Below the pieces are notes generated by a model. That model was not told the origin of the DNA. It made no database searches and saw nothing but the letters and a program-made list of their open reading frames with translations. The position numbers were made by a program, and so were the translations under genes. From positions 930,001 through 994,000 of the forward strand of contig NZ_CP020694.1 of the NCBI RefSeq assembly GCF_003611275.1: a stretch of 64,000 nt of DNA. Reading direction: 5' to 3'. This document shows positions 51,787 to 60,430 of the stretch, piece after piece (position 1 is the first letter of the stretch; each line of letters opens with the position of its first letter). Origin of the DNA: Sulfitobacter sp. D7 (GTDB lineage Bacteria; Pseudomonadota; Alphaproteobacteria; Rhodobacterales; Rhodobacteraceae).

Positions 51787-52212
51787 ATGCTGAAACTCAC
51801 CCTTCGCCCCCGTGAACGTGTGGTCGTGAACGGCTGCGTCATCCGCAACGGCGACCGCCGTCAGGCGCTGACCGTCGAAAACCGCGCCGACATTGTGCGC
51901 GAGTCCGATCTGTTGAAGCCGGATGCGGAATCCACGCCCGTGTCCAAGGTCTATTTCTTGGTGCAAACGGCGCTGATCCGTCCCGATACCCGCGATCAAA
52001 TCTTGCCAATGATCCAGCAAGGCTTGGCCGATCTCGCCTGTTGCTTTGGCGCTGAGATGCGCAGCCGGATCATGGAAGCGGCGAACTTCGTCTCAATGGC
52101 CGACTTCTACAAAGCGATGAGCGAGTTGCGCGCGGTGCTCAAATACGAGACTGAGCTGATGCAGCTTCGCCCGGCGCCTCGGGCGCCTAACCATGAGGCC
52201 GCGCACGCATGA
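51787..52212 (+). CDS. flbT: Flagellin translational repressor FlbT
   Basis: 141 residues from ATG 51787, which abuts the flaF stop; the earlier frame from 51715 overlaps flaF. Leu-Lys-Leu-Thr-Leu-Arg-Pro-Arg-Glu-Arg and Gly-Cys-Val-Ile-Arg-Asn-Gly are conserved. FlbT binds flagellin mRNA to link filament production to hook completion. Confidence 0.93.
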   Translation: MLKLTLRPRERVVVNGCVIRNGDRRQALTVENRADIVRESDLLKPDAESTPVSKVYFLVQTALIRPDTRDQILPMIQQGLADLACCFGAEMRSRIMEAANFVSMADFYKAMSELRAVLKYETELMQLRPAPRAPNHEAAHA

Positions 52213-53042
52213 TTTCGCTGGGCGGCATCGGCACGCAGGTGGCGATTAAGCTGTTTGACGCAACGCGCGACAAACAGCTCGACCTTGCCGCCAACAATGC
52301 CTTGAACGCCCGGCAGATCGAAGCCTTTAAAGAGCGTATCGGCGACATCAAATCTGCAAAGGAATTTGTTGCCGATACCGAAGTTTATACTTTTGTCATG
52401 CGGGCATTTGATCTTGAGGATCAGATCTTCGGTAAGGCAATGATCCGCAAAACGCTAGAGAGCAATTCCGATGAGTCTTCGGCCCTGGTGAACCGGCTGA
52501 GCAACCCGAAGATCAAAGATATGTACGATACGTTGGGCTTTGCCCCCGATGGTGGGCGGAGCTTTAACTTCAATCGCACGGGCTGGCAGGATGAGATGAT
52601 CGACCGGTTCAAAGAACGGGTCGTTCTAAACTCTGCCGGGGAAGACAACGAAGGCGCCCGGATTGCCTTGGAGTTCAAATCCAAAGCCTCTGAAATCAAC
52701 ACTTGGCTCGACGTGTTGAAAGACGAAGACCTCGGCAGCTTTATGCGCCGTGCGCTTGGCGTACCGGATGAGGCGATTGGGGTCGATCTCGACCGCCAGA
52801 TCGCGCTTTTTGAACAGAAGTTCGACATCGAAAAGCTGAAAGACCCCGCCGAGGTCGACAAGCTCGTCTCGCGGTTCTCGGCGATTTACGATGCGGTAGA
52901 GGGTGTCTCGTCGTCGTCGAACACCGTGCTTTCGCTGATGCAGGGGGCCGTCTCTATCGGTCAGGGCGGCACCTTCACGGCCATCACCATCGACATCCCC
53001 ACGATCACCGGTGGCTACAGCGCGTCGAGCGCCTACCGCTGA
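52209..53042 (+). CDS. DUF1217 flagellar protein
   Basis: 277 residues; ATG overlaps the flbT stop. Two similar helical segments (about 25-140 and 165-260) with Phe-Val-Ala-Asp... and Phe-Met-Arg-Arg-Ala-Leu-Gly. This family is found in alphaproteobacterial flagellar loci, usually near flaF/flbT or flgE. Exact role unknown; not an enzyme. Confidence 0.8.
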   Translation: MISLGGIGTQVAIKLFDATRDKQLDLAANNALNARQIEAFKERIGDIKSAKEFVADTEVYTFVMRAFDLEDQIFGKAMIRKTLESNSDESSALVNRLSNPKIKDMYDTLGFAPDGGRSFNFNRTGWQDEMIDRFKERVVLNSAGEDNEGARIALEFKSKASEINTWLDVLKDEDLGSFMRRALGVPDEAIGVDLDRQIALFEQKFDIEKLKDPAEVDKLVSRFSAIYDAVEGVSSSSNTVLSLMQGAVSIGQGGTFTAITIDIPTITGGYSASSAYR

Positions 53043-53048
53043 TCCTCT

Positions 53049-54098
53049 TTATTCGATGAATTCGTCGTCATCGGCTGCCGAGGGCAGTTCGATCACGCCC
53101 TCGTCGGCGAGGGTCTTGGCATATTCCACCATGGCGGCCTGTGCGGCGCGCACGTCGCGGCCCCGGACCGGACCGGTGGCGGCCATCTCGTCCATCAGCA
53201 TCTGACGCGAGCGTTGTGGCAGGCATTCCATCAGGTGATCGCGCTGCTCTTTCTTGGCGCCGCGCATCGCCATGGGCAGGGTGGCCCCATCCAGCCCGCG
53301 CATGACCTGCGCCAAGTCCTGCATCGGCAGTTTGAACAGATCGTCAAAGACGAACATACGCTGTTTGATGGCTTGGAAAGCGTCGGGAATACGCGCGTCC
53401 AACGCACCGGAAAGCTCTTCGAATGCCTGCACATCCAACTGGTTAAACAGATCCGCCATGCGCTGATGCGTTTCGACCGAATTGGTGTGCATCGCGTTCG
53501 ACAGAATGTCTTGTTTCAACGTCTCTTCGATCTGCTGCATCATGTGCAGCGGCACCGCCTCCATCGCGATCATGCGCTCGGCGATGTCTTGCATCCGCTC
53601 AGGGCCCAGCAGCGGCAGCACTTTGGCGGCCACGCTGGTGTCGACGTTGTTGAGGATCGCCGCCGCAGTCTGGTCGTGCTCGCCCTTGAGATAGTTGGCG
53701 ATCACCGTCTCATCCAGCGCGCCAAAGCCGCGCCACATGGCGTTCTCGCGCTCGCTGTCCTTGAGCCCGGCCATGATGCTGGTCACCTGTTCTTCGGGCA
53801 TGAACTTGCGCAGCATGGACTCTGCCGTCGACAGCGACCCTACGACCGATCCTGTGCCGCTGACCACCTTTTGAGTGAACTCTTTAAGCACATGTTCCAC
53901 CACCTCTGCGGGGATCGGGCCAAGGCGGCTCATGGCGCTGGTGATGCGTTCAATCTCGGCGGTGCCGAGCTTTTGCATGAGTTCCGAACCGGTCTGCTCT
54001 CCGAGGCAGAGAAAGGTGATGGCCGCCTTGGTGGGACCGTTCAGATCCTCCACCGTGATGGGCTTTCTGCGGGTTTTGGAAAGGGCATTGGTCGACAT
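53049..54098 (-). CDS. fliG: Flagellar motor switch protein FliG
   Basis: 349 residues, AAAGGA upstream of the ATG. N-terminal (Lys-Ala-Ala-Ile-Thr-Phe-Leu-Cys-Leu-Gly-Glu), middle and C-terminal armadillo domains are present. Charged C-terminal helix (about 255-300) that contacts MotA is present. Rotor component that transmits torque. First of the leftward fliF-H-N-P-G gene set in reverse order (fliG is last). Confidence 0.93.
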   Translation of the reverse strand: MSTNALSKTRRKPITVEDLNGPTKAAITFLCLGEQTGSELMQKLGTAEIERITSAMSRLGPIPAEVVEHVLKEFTQKVVSGTGSVVGSLSTAESMLRKFMPEEQVTSIMAGLKDSERENAMWRGFGALDETVIANYLKGEHDQTAAAILNNVDTSVAAKVLPLLGPERMQDIAERMIAMEAVPLHMMQQIEETLKQDILSNAMHTNSVETHQRMADLFNQLDVQAFEELSGALDARIPDAFQAIKQRMFVFDDLFKLPMQDLAQVMRGLDGATLPMAMRGAKKEQRDHLMECLPQRSRQMLMDEMAATGPVRGRDVRAAQAAMVEYAKTLADEGVIELPSAADDDEFIE

Positions 54099-54120
54099 GG
54101 TTAAATCCTTTCAGTGCAGG

Positions 54121-54957
54121 TCAGCCACCGGCAAGCGGCACATAGCTTTCGATCAGCGATCCTGCCAGCATGTACCAACCGTCGATCAGCACAAAGAAGA
54201 TCACCTTGAACGGCAGGGAGATCAACACCGGGGGCAGCATCATCATGCCCGCACTCATCAAGACCGAGGCGATGATGAGGTCAATGGCGACGAAGGGCAG
54301 GTAGATCAGAAAGCCGATGGTAAAGGCGCGGCGCAGTTCCGAGATCATGAAGGCCGGAACGAGATGGCGAAAGGTGGCCTCCTCTGCCGAGGCGGGCAGG
54401 GGGGTCTCTTCGGCCTCTTCATCCGTTGGGGCGATGCGCAGGAACAGGGCGTAATCCTCGGGCCGGGTGTTGACGTACATGAAGTTTTTGAAGGGCGTGG
54501 CGATCCGCTCCAGCGCCTGTTCTTCGCCGATGGCGTTTTCCAACAGCGGCTCGACCCCGGCCTCATAGGCGTCCTCGAACACTGGCTGCATGACGAAGAA
54601 GGTCATGAACAGCGCCAGCGAGGTCAGCACGATATTGGGCGGGGTCTGGTTCAGGCCAAGGGCCGAGCGCAGCATCGACAGGACGATGACAAAGCGCGTG
54701 AAGCTGGTCATCACCACCAAGAGCCCCGGCGCGATGCTCAGCACGGTGACCAGCGCGATGAACTGAACGATCCGGCCCGACAGATTGGCGTTTTCGTCAC
54801 TGCCGGGCGCGGTGTCGCCAATCACATCCGACAGCGTGGAGAGAAACCCTCCGTCTTGGGCCATGGCCATGCCGCCACTGGCGAGAAGCACCAGCAGGGC
54901 AAGGCCCATGCGGCCCGACGCATAGGCGCGCAGAGAGGGGAGGTCAGTCAGGGACAT
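54121..54957 (-). CDS. fliP: Flagellar export gate protein FliP
   Basis: 278 residues. Signal peptide near 15-33, then four membrane helices with the conserved Pro-Gly-Leu-Leu-Val-Val-Met-Thr-Ser-Phe-Thr-Arg and Asn-Ile/Leu-Gln-Thr-Pro-Pro-Asn segments. Part of the FliPQR core of the type III gate. Overlaps fliN by 14 bases. No fliO is visible. Confidence 0.93.
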   Translation of the reverse strand: MSLTDLPSLRAYASGRMGLALLVLLASGGMAMAQDGGFLSTLSDVIGDTAPGSDENANLSGRIVQFIALVTVLSIAPGLLVVMTSFTRFVIVLSMLRSALGLNQTPPNIVLTSLALFMTFFVMQPVFEDAYEAGVEPLLENAIGEEQALERIATPFKNFMYVNTRPEDYALFLRIAPTDEEAEETPLPASAEEATFRHLVPAFMISELRRAFTIGFLIYLPFVAIDLIIASVLMSAGMMMLPPVLISLPFKVIFFVLIDGWYMLAGSLIESYVPLAGG

Positions 54958-55402
54958 AGTCCTTGACGATCTGGGTCAGGGACACGCCAAGCCGGTCTTC
55001 GCCGACCTTCACAAGATCGCCGCGTGCCACCAGACGGTCAGAGACCATGAGGTCGACCGGTGCGCCGATTTTTCGGTTCAACTCTACGATAGAGCCTCGG
55101 GTGAGTTCCAGCAGGCGCGAGATCGGCATGCGGGCTTGGCCCAGCACGATCTGCACATCAAGGCCGACGTTCAGCATGGCGTTGATGCCAGCGCCACCGG
55201 CCTCGGGGCGGGGGGCAAGGGCGTTGCGCGAGTCTTCGGTGTCGAGTTGCGGGAAGACGCCCGCGTCATCGCTGCCTGTGCTGGCGGTATTGCCGAAGGC
55301 GTCAGCGCGCGGCTGTTCTTGCGCGCCGGGTGTGGCGTCGGGCGGGGTGCCTTTCGCGGCGTTGTTGTCATCTTTGGGCGATTGCAGGTCAGGCTTGTCC
55401 AT
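54944..55402 (-). CDS. fliN: Flagellar motor switch protein FliN
   Basis: 152 residues. Long acidic, Pro-rich N-terminal extension (about 1-70), then the SpoA domain (about 75-150) with Asn-Val-Gly-Leu-Asp-Val-Gln-Ile-Val-Leu-Gly and Gly-Ser-Ile-Val-Glu-Leu-Asn. Forms the C-ring base with FliM (58464). Confidence 0.92.
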   Translation of the reverse strand: MDKPDLQSPKDDNNAAKGTPPDATPGAQEQPRADAFGNTASTGSDDAGVFPQLDTEDSRNALAPRPEAGGAGINAMLNVGLDVQIVLGQARMPISRLLELTRGSIVELNRKIGAPVDLMVSDRLVARGDLVKVGEDRLGVSLTQIVKDYVPD

Positions 55403-56051
55403 TTCCGTCCTTCTCCTTTTGTGCTGTCAGCGCCCGCGCATGGGTGTCGCGCAATTCGGCGAGCAGGCGGTCGCAAATCTTTTTGAACCCGTAATCAAGG
55501 CTGCCGTGATCCCATTCCATCCGGGCATCCCCATCGGGCAGGTCGGCATCGGCGCGCAGGTCCAGCACGCCGTCGCATTTGTAGTAAACAGCGCGTTGGC
55601 GCAGGTCTGGGCCGATCTGGTCAAGCGTGGCGGGCGACAGGCGCACTTTGATCTGGCTCGACCCGATGGCCATTTTCAGCGATTGGGTCACGGTCTTTTT
55701 CACCCGCGCGGTCGACAGGCGTTCGATCACCTCGGGCAGGACGATCTCGCAGGTTTGCAAGGTAAAGCCCACGATCTGCGCCATCAGCGCCTCTTGATGG
55801 GCCTGCATCGCCTGCGACAGCCGCGCCAGTTCCTGTGCCAGCTTTTCAGCCATCACGGCATGTTCGGCCTGCATGGTCTGGTGCATCTCGGCCCGGCCCG
55901 CGTCGGCCCCGGCCAGATAGCCTTCGATATGGCCTTGCTTATGGGCCTTTTTGATCTTCGCTTCGATTTCTTCGGGCGTGGGCAGCGCCGGATCCTGCGG
56001 CTTGCTTTTGCCGTCCTCGTCGAAGTTCTGCAGCTTGAGGGTCGTGATCAC
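55389..56051 (-). CDS. fliH: FliH-like flagellar export protein
   Basis: 220 residues. N-terminal low-complexity part with a charged, helix-forming Lys-Lys-Ala-His-Lys-Gln-Gly and an Ala/Met/Gln-rich middle, then a C-terminal domain related to FliH/YscL (Leu-Pro-Glu-Val-Ile-Glu-Arg-Leu). FliH binds the ATPase FliI, which is not encoded in this window. Overlaps fliF and fliN. Confidence 0.8.
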   Translation of the reverse strand: MITTLKLQNFDEDGKSKPQDPALPTPEEIEAKIKKAHKQGHIEGYLAGADAGRAEMHQTMQAEHAVMAEKLAQELARLSQAMQAHQEALMAQIVGFTLQTCEIVLPEVIERLSTARVKKTVTQSLKMAIGSSQIKVRLSPATLDQIGPDLRQRAVYYKCDGVLDLRADADLPDGDARMEWDHGSLDYGFKKICDRLLAELRDTHARALTAQKEKDGNGQA

Positions 56052-57751
56052 AGATCATCCCCTTCCGACAGCCATTGGCCCAGAACCCGCAGGGCGTCTT
56101 CGGTGTTGTCTTCGGCCAGTTCGGCTACGGCGCGCAATTGGCTGTGTTGAACCGCGCCCTCGACCGAAGCAAGTTGCACCATGTCGCGGGGCATCTCGTC
56201 CATTGGGCCAAGCACCGCACCGGTTTGGACGCCCGCTGGGGTGGGCAGGCGGTTTGGCGGGGTTTCGTTCTGGGTGCCGCCGGTCAGCGCTTTTGGCGCG
56301 TTATCCTGCTCAGGACCGTCTAGCAGGCCCGCGTCTGCGCCAGCACCGGCCAGCGCGGGCTGGGGCAGGGTGGCATCCAGCACCATGCGCAGCGGGCGCG
56401 CGCCCAGCACCATGATGATCGCCACCAGCGCCAAGGCAAAGAGCGACCGCAGGATGGTCATGGCGTTATCGGCCAGTACCGCGCCCAAGCCACGGCCTGC
56501 GGGGCTGCTGAACTCGGAATCGAAATCAAGGAACTGAAGGCTGTCGACCTGCACCTGATCGCCGCGTGCCTGATCAAAGCCGATGGCCGTGCTGACCAGT
56601 TGGCTCAGACGTTGCATTTCTTCGGGGCTGCGCTCGATATAGCCCTCGGACCCGTCGGGCAGGGTGCCATAGCTGCCGTTCACCAGCACGGCGACCGAGA
56701 TACGCTCGATATCGCCCGGCTCGCGCACAAGCTCGCTCTGGATCGAGCCGATTTCGTAGTTGATGATCTCGTCGTTCTCAGAGCGGGTGGACTGCCCCGC
56801 GCCGCCGCCCGCATCGTCGCGCAACTCATCGGGGATGTTATTGGCCACATCCACCGTCGCCGCCGCCGGGTCGGTTTCATTGGAGTTGCGCACGCGGGTT
56901 TCGATCGACCGCGCCACCTGCTGGGCAGGATCAAAGCTACGCGAGACGCGGACTTCGCGTTCGGTCGTCAGATCGACGCTGACCCGCACGCGGGCATTGC
57001 CCGGCCCGACGCGGGCGTTGAGAATGGATTCAACCTTTTGCGCCAGTTGTTCTTCGATCATGCTGCGCTGACCTTGAAGGGAGAAGTCAGAGCTGCCGCC
57101 TTCGTCCTTGGCCAAGATCGTCTCACCCGAGGCCGACAGCACGGTCACATTCTGCGCTTCCAAATCCGCCACGGCAGAGGCTACCAATGCTTGGATCGCC
57201 TGTGCTTGGCTGCGGGTCATACTGGCGTTGGCTTGCGAGCGCACGATGACCGAGCCGCTGGCCTCGGCCCGGCTGCGCGAAAACGCGGCGCGTTCGGGCA
57301 GTACCAGATGCACCCGCGCGGCTTTGATGCCGCTAATGGTTTGGATCGACCGGGCCAGCTCGCCTTCCAGTGCGCGCAGCCGGTTCACCTTTTGCATGAA
57401 GGAGTTCATCCCCATGCCGGACATATTGTCGAAAATCTCCCAACCCGGCACGCCTTCGCCCGGCAGCCCCGCATCAGCCAGCGCCATGCGGGCACGGGCG
57501 ATATCGGTCTCGGCCACCGAAATGGTATCGCCATTGCGCGACAGATCGACCGTGAGCCCCGCCTGTTCCAACGTCTGCATCATCTGCGATGCGGTGCCGG
57601 GGCTAAGCTGGCTGTAAACCGGAACATAGGTAGGGGCGAGGATGGTCCGCGCGCCGATAAAGATGGCCGCGGTGATCGCCAGACCGATGCCGCCCAGAAG
57701 AGCCAGCCGCTTTGGACCTAAATCCTTAAGGTTTTCAACGATCTGATTCAC
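56048..57751 (-). CDS. fliF: Flagellar MS-ring protein FliF
   Basis: 567 residues. Membrane helices near 18-38 and 450-470 flank the periplasmic ring-building region with Tyr-Val-Pro-Val-Tyr-Ser-Gln-Leu, Asn-Gln/Ala-Arg-Val-His-Leu-Val-Leu-Pro, and the C-terminal FliG-binding tail. Basal-body founding component. Confidence 0.95.
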   Translation of the reverse strand: MNQIVENLKDLGPKRLALLGGIGLAITAAIFIGARTILAPTYVPVYSQLSPGTASQMMQTLEQAGLTVDLSRNGDTISVAETDIARARMALADAGLPGEGVPGWEIFDNMSGMGMNSFMQKVNRLRALEGELARSIQTISGIKAARVHLVLPERAAFSRSRAEASGSVIVRSQANASMTRSQAQAIQALVASAVADLEAQNVTVLSASGETILAKDEGGSSDFSLQGQRSMIEEQLAQKVESILNARVGPGNARVRVSVDLTTEREVRVSRSFDPAQQVARSIETRVRNSNETDPAAATVDVANNIPDELRDDAGGGAGQSTRSENDEIINYEIGSIQSELVREPGDIERISVAVLVNGSYGTLPDGSEGYIERSPEEMQRLSQLVSTAIGFDQARGDQVQVDSLQFLDFDSEFSSPAGRGLGAVLADNAMTILRSLFALALVAIIMVLGARPLRMVLDATLPQPALAGAGADAGLLDGPEQDNAPKALTGGTQNETPPNRLPTPAGVQTGAVLGPMDEMPRDMVQLASVEGAVQHSQLRAVAELAEDNTEDALRVLGQWLSEGDDL

Positions 57752-57805
57752 GGGCCCTCACTCGATTGGATAGTCCGAGCATTCCCTGCTCGGTCGCCAC
57801 TATGC

Positions 57806-57827
57806 AAGCATATATCGATTTATACTT
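57806..57827. promoter_or_regulatory. Imperfect 22-bp dyad in the fliF/fliL divergent region
   Basis: AAGCATATATCGATTTATACTT matches its reverse complement at 18 of 22 positions, centred on ATCGAT. It lies about 55 bases from the fliF start and about 106 from fliL. It also contains TTTATACTT, similar to the other flagellar A/T elements. Candidate binding site of a regulator for both directions. Confidence 0.45.
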
Positions 57828-57933
57828 GTGAGAACCGAAAAATAAACAGGTTTCTGTTGCAATAAAGCTTGTTTGGGGATGTATTTGTTCTTGCATATGG
57901 CGCTCCGCGCAGGATCCGATTAAGAGTTGAAGA

Positions 57934-58467
57934 ATGAAAAAGCCTCTTGCTATCCTTGCTGTCGTCTTGCTCTGCCTTCTTGCTGGCGTCGGTGGGGTGA
58001 CGCTTGCCATCGGTCCTTCGGGGCTTTTGAAAATGGTGGGGCTCGGCGGGGATGAAGCCGTCGAGGATACGGTTGAGACCGCTGACAATGCCCATGGTGA
58101 GGAAGGCAGCGAAGACGCGCATGGCGAAAAGCCGAAGACCGAGATCAAGATGCCGGTCATGCCTTTCCCCGAGATCATCGTGAACGTCACCGATACCGGG
58201 CCGCAGGGCGGGCAGACCAGCCGATTTCTCAAGCTGAACATGCTGATGGTCTATGACGAAACCGCCGAGGGCGCGGACCGCCTGATCGCGCGTGAGATTT
58301 ACCTGCGCGACAGCTTCCAAGACTTCCTGCGGCAGTTGCATGTCAGCGACCTGACTGGCAGCTATGGGCTGGCGATGCTGAAGACCGAACTGCTGCGCCG
58401 GGCGCGGGCGGTCGGCCACACTGACGCGCCGCATGAAATACTGATTGCCGATATGGTGGTGCAATGA
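57934..58467 (+). CDS. fliL: Flagellar basal body-associated protein FliL
   Basis: 177 residues. N-terminal membrane helix (about 5-27), acidic linker, and the FliL stomatin-like periplasmic domain (Ile-Ile-Val-Asn-Val-Thr-Asp near 83-89, Leu-Lys-Leu-Asn-Met-Leu-Met near 103). Supports the stator. Divergent from fliF. Confidence 0.9.
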   Translation: MKKPLAILAVVLLCLLAGVGGVTLAIGPSGLLKMVGLGGDEAVEDTVETADNAHGEEGSEDAHGEKPKTEIKMPVMPFPEIIVNVTDTGPQGGQTSRFLKLNMLMVYDETAEGADRLIAREIYLRDSFQDFLRQLHVSDLTGSYGLAMLKTELLRRARAVGHTDAPHEILIADMVVQ

Positions 58468-59411
58468 CGATAGCGGATTCCTCCGATGCGCTAAGCCTCG
58501 AAGAGACGATGATCCGTCAGGCGCGCGAAAGCTTTCAGCGCCTGCCCACGCTTGAGATCATCATCGACCGTCTGTTGCTGGCTTTGGTGCCCGACCTCAA
58601 ATCCTATTGCACCGTAGCGCCAGAGATCGAGCTTAGCTCGCTGGAATACATGCCCTATGAGGACGCGATGGAGAGCATTCAGGCGCCCTCGCTCATCGCC
58701 ATCGCCAATGCCGAAGGCTGGGGCAGCCAGATCGCCTGTGTGGTCGAGCCGGACCTGCTGTTTTCGGTCCTAGAAATCATGCTGGGTGGCCGCCGCGCCA
58801 CGAGCCAACAGTGGAAGCCCCGCGGGTTGACCGCGATTGAGCAGAAACTGGGCCGCAGGCTGGCGGAACTGTCGCTTAAAGGGCTGGCGCATTGCCTGCA
58901 GGATGTCAGCCCCGTGCAATTCGACATCCAATCGTTGGAGTCCAATCCCCGGTCGGTCATGCTGGCGGCCCCGCGCACCGCGACGGTGCTGGTCCGGATG
59001 CATCTGCAATTCGAAGACCGCAGCGGCCATATGGCCTTGGTGCTGCCCTATGGCACGCTGGATGAGGTCAGCGCGCAGTTGGCGCAGCCGTTCCTTGGCG
59101 GGCGCTCGCCCACTGACAGCAACGCGCGCAAGGATATGAACAGCCAGATTTCCAGCACCACGGTCACCATCACCGGCGTGCTCCAAGAGGTGACGATCCC
59201 GCTGCATGAGGTGCTGGAATGGAAGCCCGGTCAGGTGATTGATCTGGGCATGACGGTTGATACCCCCGTCGTCGGCATGGTGAACGCGCGGCCGATGTTC
59301 CAAGCCGCCTTTGGCCAGCGCAGCAATGGCGCCTTGGCGCTGCGGGTGATCCAGTCCTTGCTGCCCAAGGAAAGTCAGGAGGACAGCGACGATGATGCCG
59401 GCCTTGATTGA
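58464..59411 (+). CDS. fliM: Flagellar motor switch protein FliM
   Basis: 315 residues; the ATG overlaps fliL by four bases. Middle CheC-like domain (about 50-210) and C-terminal SpoA domain (about 225-295). The short N-terminus lacks an obvious CheY-binding Asp-Gln-Ile-x-Leu peptide as in enteric FliM, though alphaproteobacterial versions vary. C-ring component. Confidence 0.9.
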   Translation: MTIADSSDALSLEETMIRQARESFQRLPTLEIIIDRLLLALVPDLKSYCTVAPEIELSSLEYMPYEDAMESIQAPSLIAIANAEGWGSQIACVVEPDLLFSVLEIMLGGRRATSQQWKPRGLTAIEQKLGRRLAELSLKGLAHCLQDVSPVQFDIQSLESNPRSVMLAAPRTATVLVRMHLQFEDRSGHMALVLPYGTLDEVSAQLAQPFLGGRSPTDSNARKDMNSQISSTTVTITGVLQEVTIPLHEVLEWKPGQVIDLGMTVDTPVVGMVNARPMFQAAFGQRSNGALALRVIQSLLPKESQEDSDDDAGLD

Positions 59412-59793
59412 TATCCTCATCATCGTGCTGCTGGTCGGCACGCTGGTCTATGCCTTTATCCTTGATCGTCGGGTTCGCGCGCTCATGACCACCTTGAAGG
59501 AAATGGAGCCGATGGTTGGGGCCTTTTCCAGCGCGGTTGATCAATCCGCCAAATCGGTCGAAGACCTCCGCGATCTCAGCACCAAGGTGCAGCGCCCCGA
59601 GCCACCCGTGCAGCGCGACACCCCGCAGCCGCGCCAAGCCGCGACTGAGCCTGCCGCCGCAGGCCAAAGCCCCGCACAGATGCGTGCCGCGCGTCTCAAA
59701 GGGCGTTCCCAAGTGCGGGGGCAGGCGGCGGTGCAGGGCAAATCCGAGCTGGTCCGCACCTTTTTCGACATCACCAAGGAGCGTAAGGAATGA
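59392..59793 (+). CDS. DUF6468 flagellar protein
   Basis: 133 residues with one N-terminal membrane helix (about 5-24) and a helical, Pro/Arg-rich tail. Overlaps fliM by 20 bases and the next gene by four. This family is found beside fliM/motE-like genes in alphaproteobacteria. Function not known. Confidence 0.75.
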   Translation: MMPALIDILIIVLLVGTLVYAFILDRRVRALMTTLKEMEPMVGAFSSAVDQSAKSVEDLRDLSTKVQRPEPPVQRDTPQPRQAATEPAAAGQSPAQMRAARLKGRSQVRGQAAVQGKSELVRTFFDITKERKE

Positions 59794-60419
59794 GCCGTAT
59801 CTCCCTACCAAAGATCGCGCTTTTTGGCCTTGGCGTCGCCGGGGTGCTCAAGCTCACGGTTGAGTTCATGCCAATGATGGCCATCGCCGAGACGCCGGGT
59901 GACACACCCCCGGTACCGGTCGAGCTTGCCGCAGCCCCCGCGCCGCCCAGCTATGACGCCAGCGCCCCGGGTCAGAGCGGCATGTGCGAGCCAAGCCATC
60001 TGATCGCCGAGGCCATCGCCGAAGAGCGTGCCCTGCTCAAAGATCAACGAGACACGATCGCCGACCGGGAAGCCAAGCTGGCGCTGGCCGAAGAAAGCCT
60101 CAAGGCCGAGCAGACCCGACTTGCCAGCCTGCGCGATGAGATCGGCGCGCAATTGAAGGTGATCGAAGAGGCCAACAACCAAGACATGACCAAACTGGTC
60201 GAGCTTTATCGCAACATGAAGCCGCAGGTGGCGGCGGGCATCATGGATGAAATCGACGTGGAAACCGCCGTGCAGGTGATCGGTGCCATGCCCGAACGCG
60301 ATGCCGCGCAGATCATGGGCTCGTTCAGCCTTGTCCGCGCACGTTTGATCACCAAAATCCTGCTGGAACGCTCCAAACTCCCCGCCGACCGCAACCTCGA
60401 AGGGCTGCGCCTACGTTAA
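59790..60419 (+). CDS. motE: MotE-like protein
   Basis: 209 residues. Membrane or signal helix near 8-26, long coiled coil (about 68-125) with Glu-Glu-Arg-Ala-Leu-Leu, and an MgtE N-terminal-type helical domain (about 130-195). In Sinorhizobium MotE chaperones the MotC stator-associated protein; no MotC is seen here, so the partner may be different. Facing flhB (convergent, 11 bases). Confidence 0.75.
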   Translation: MSRISLPKIALFGLGVAGVLKLTVEFMPMMAIAETPGDTPPVPVELAAAPAPPSYDASAPGQSGMCEPSHLIAEAIAEERALLKDQRDTIADREAKLALAEESLKAEQTRLASLRDEIGAQLKVIEEANNQDMTKLVELYRNMKPQVAAGIMDEIDVETAVQVIGAMPERDAAQIMGSFSLVRARLITKILLERSKLPADRNLEGLRLR

Positions 60420-60430
60420 GCGGGCAGGGC

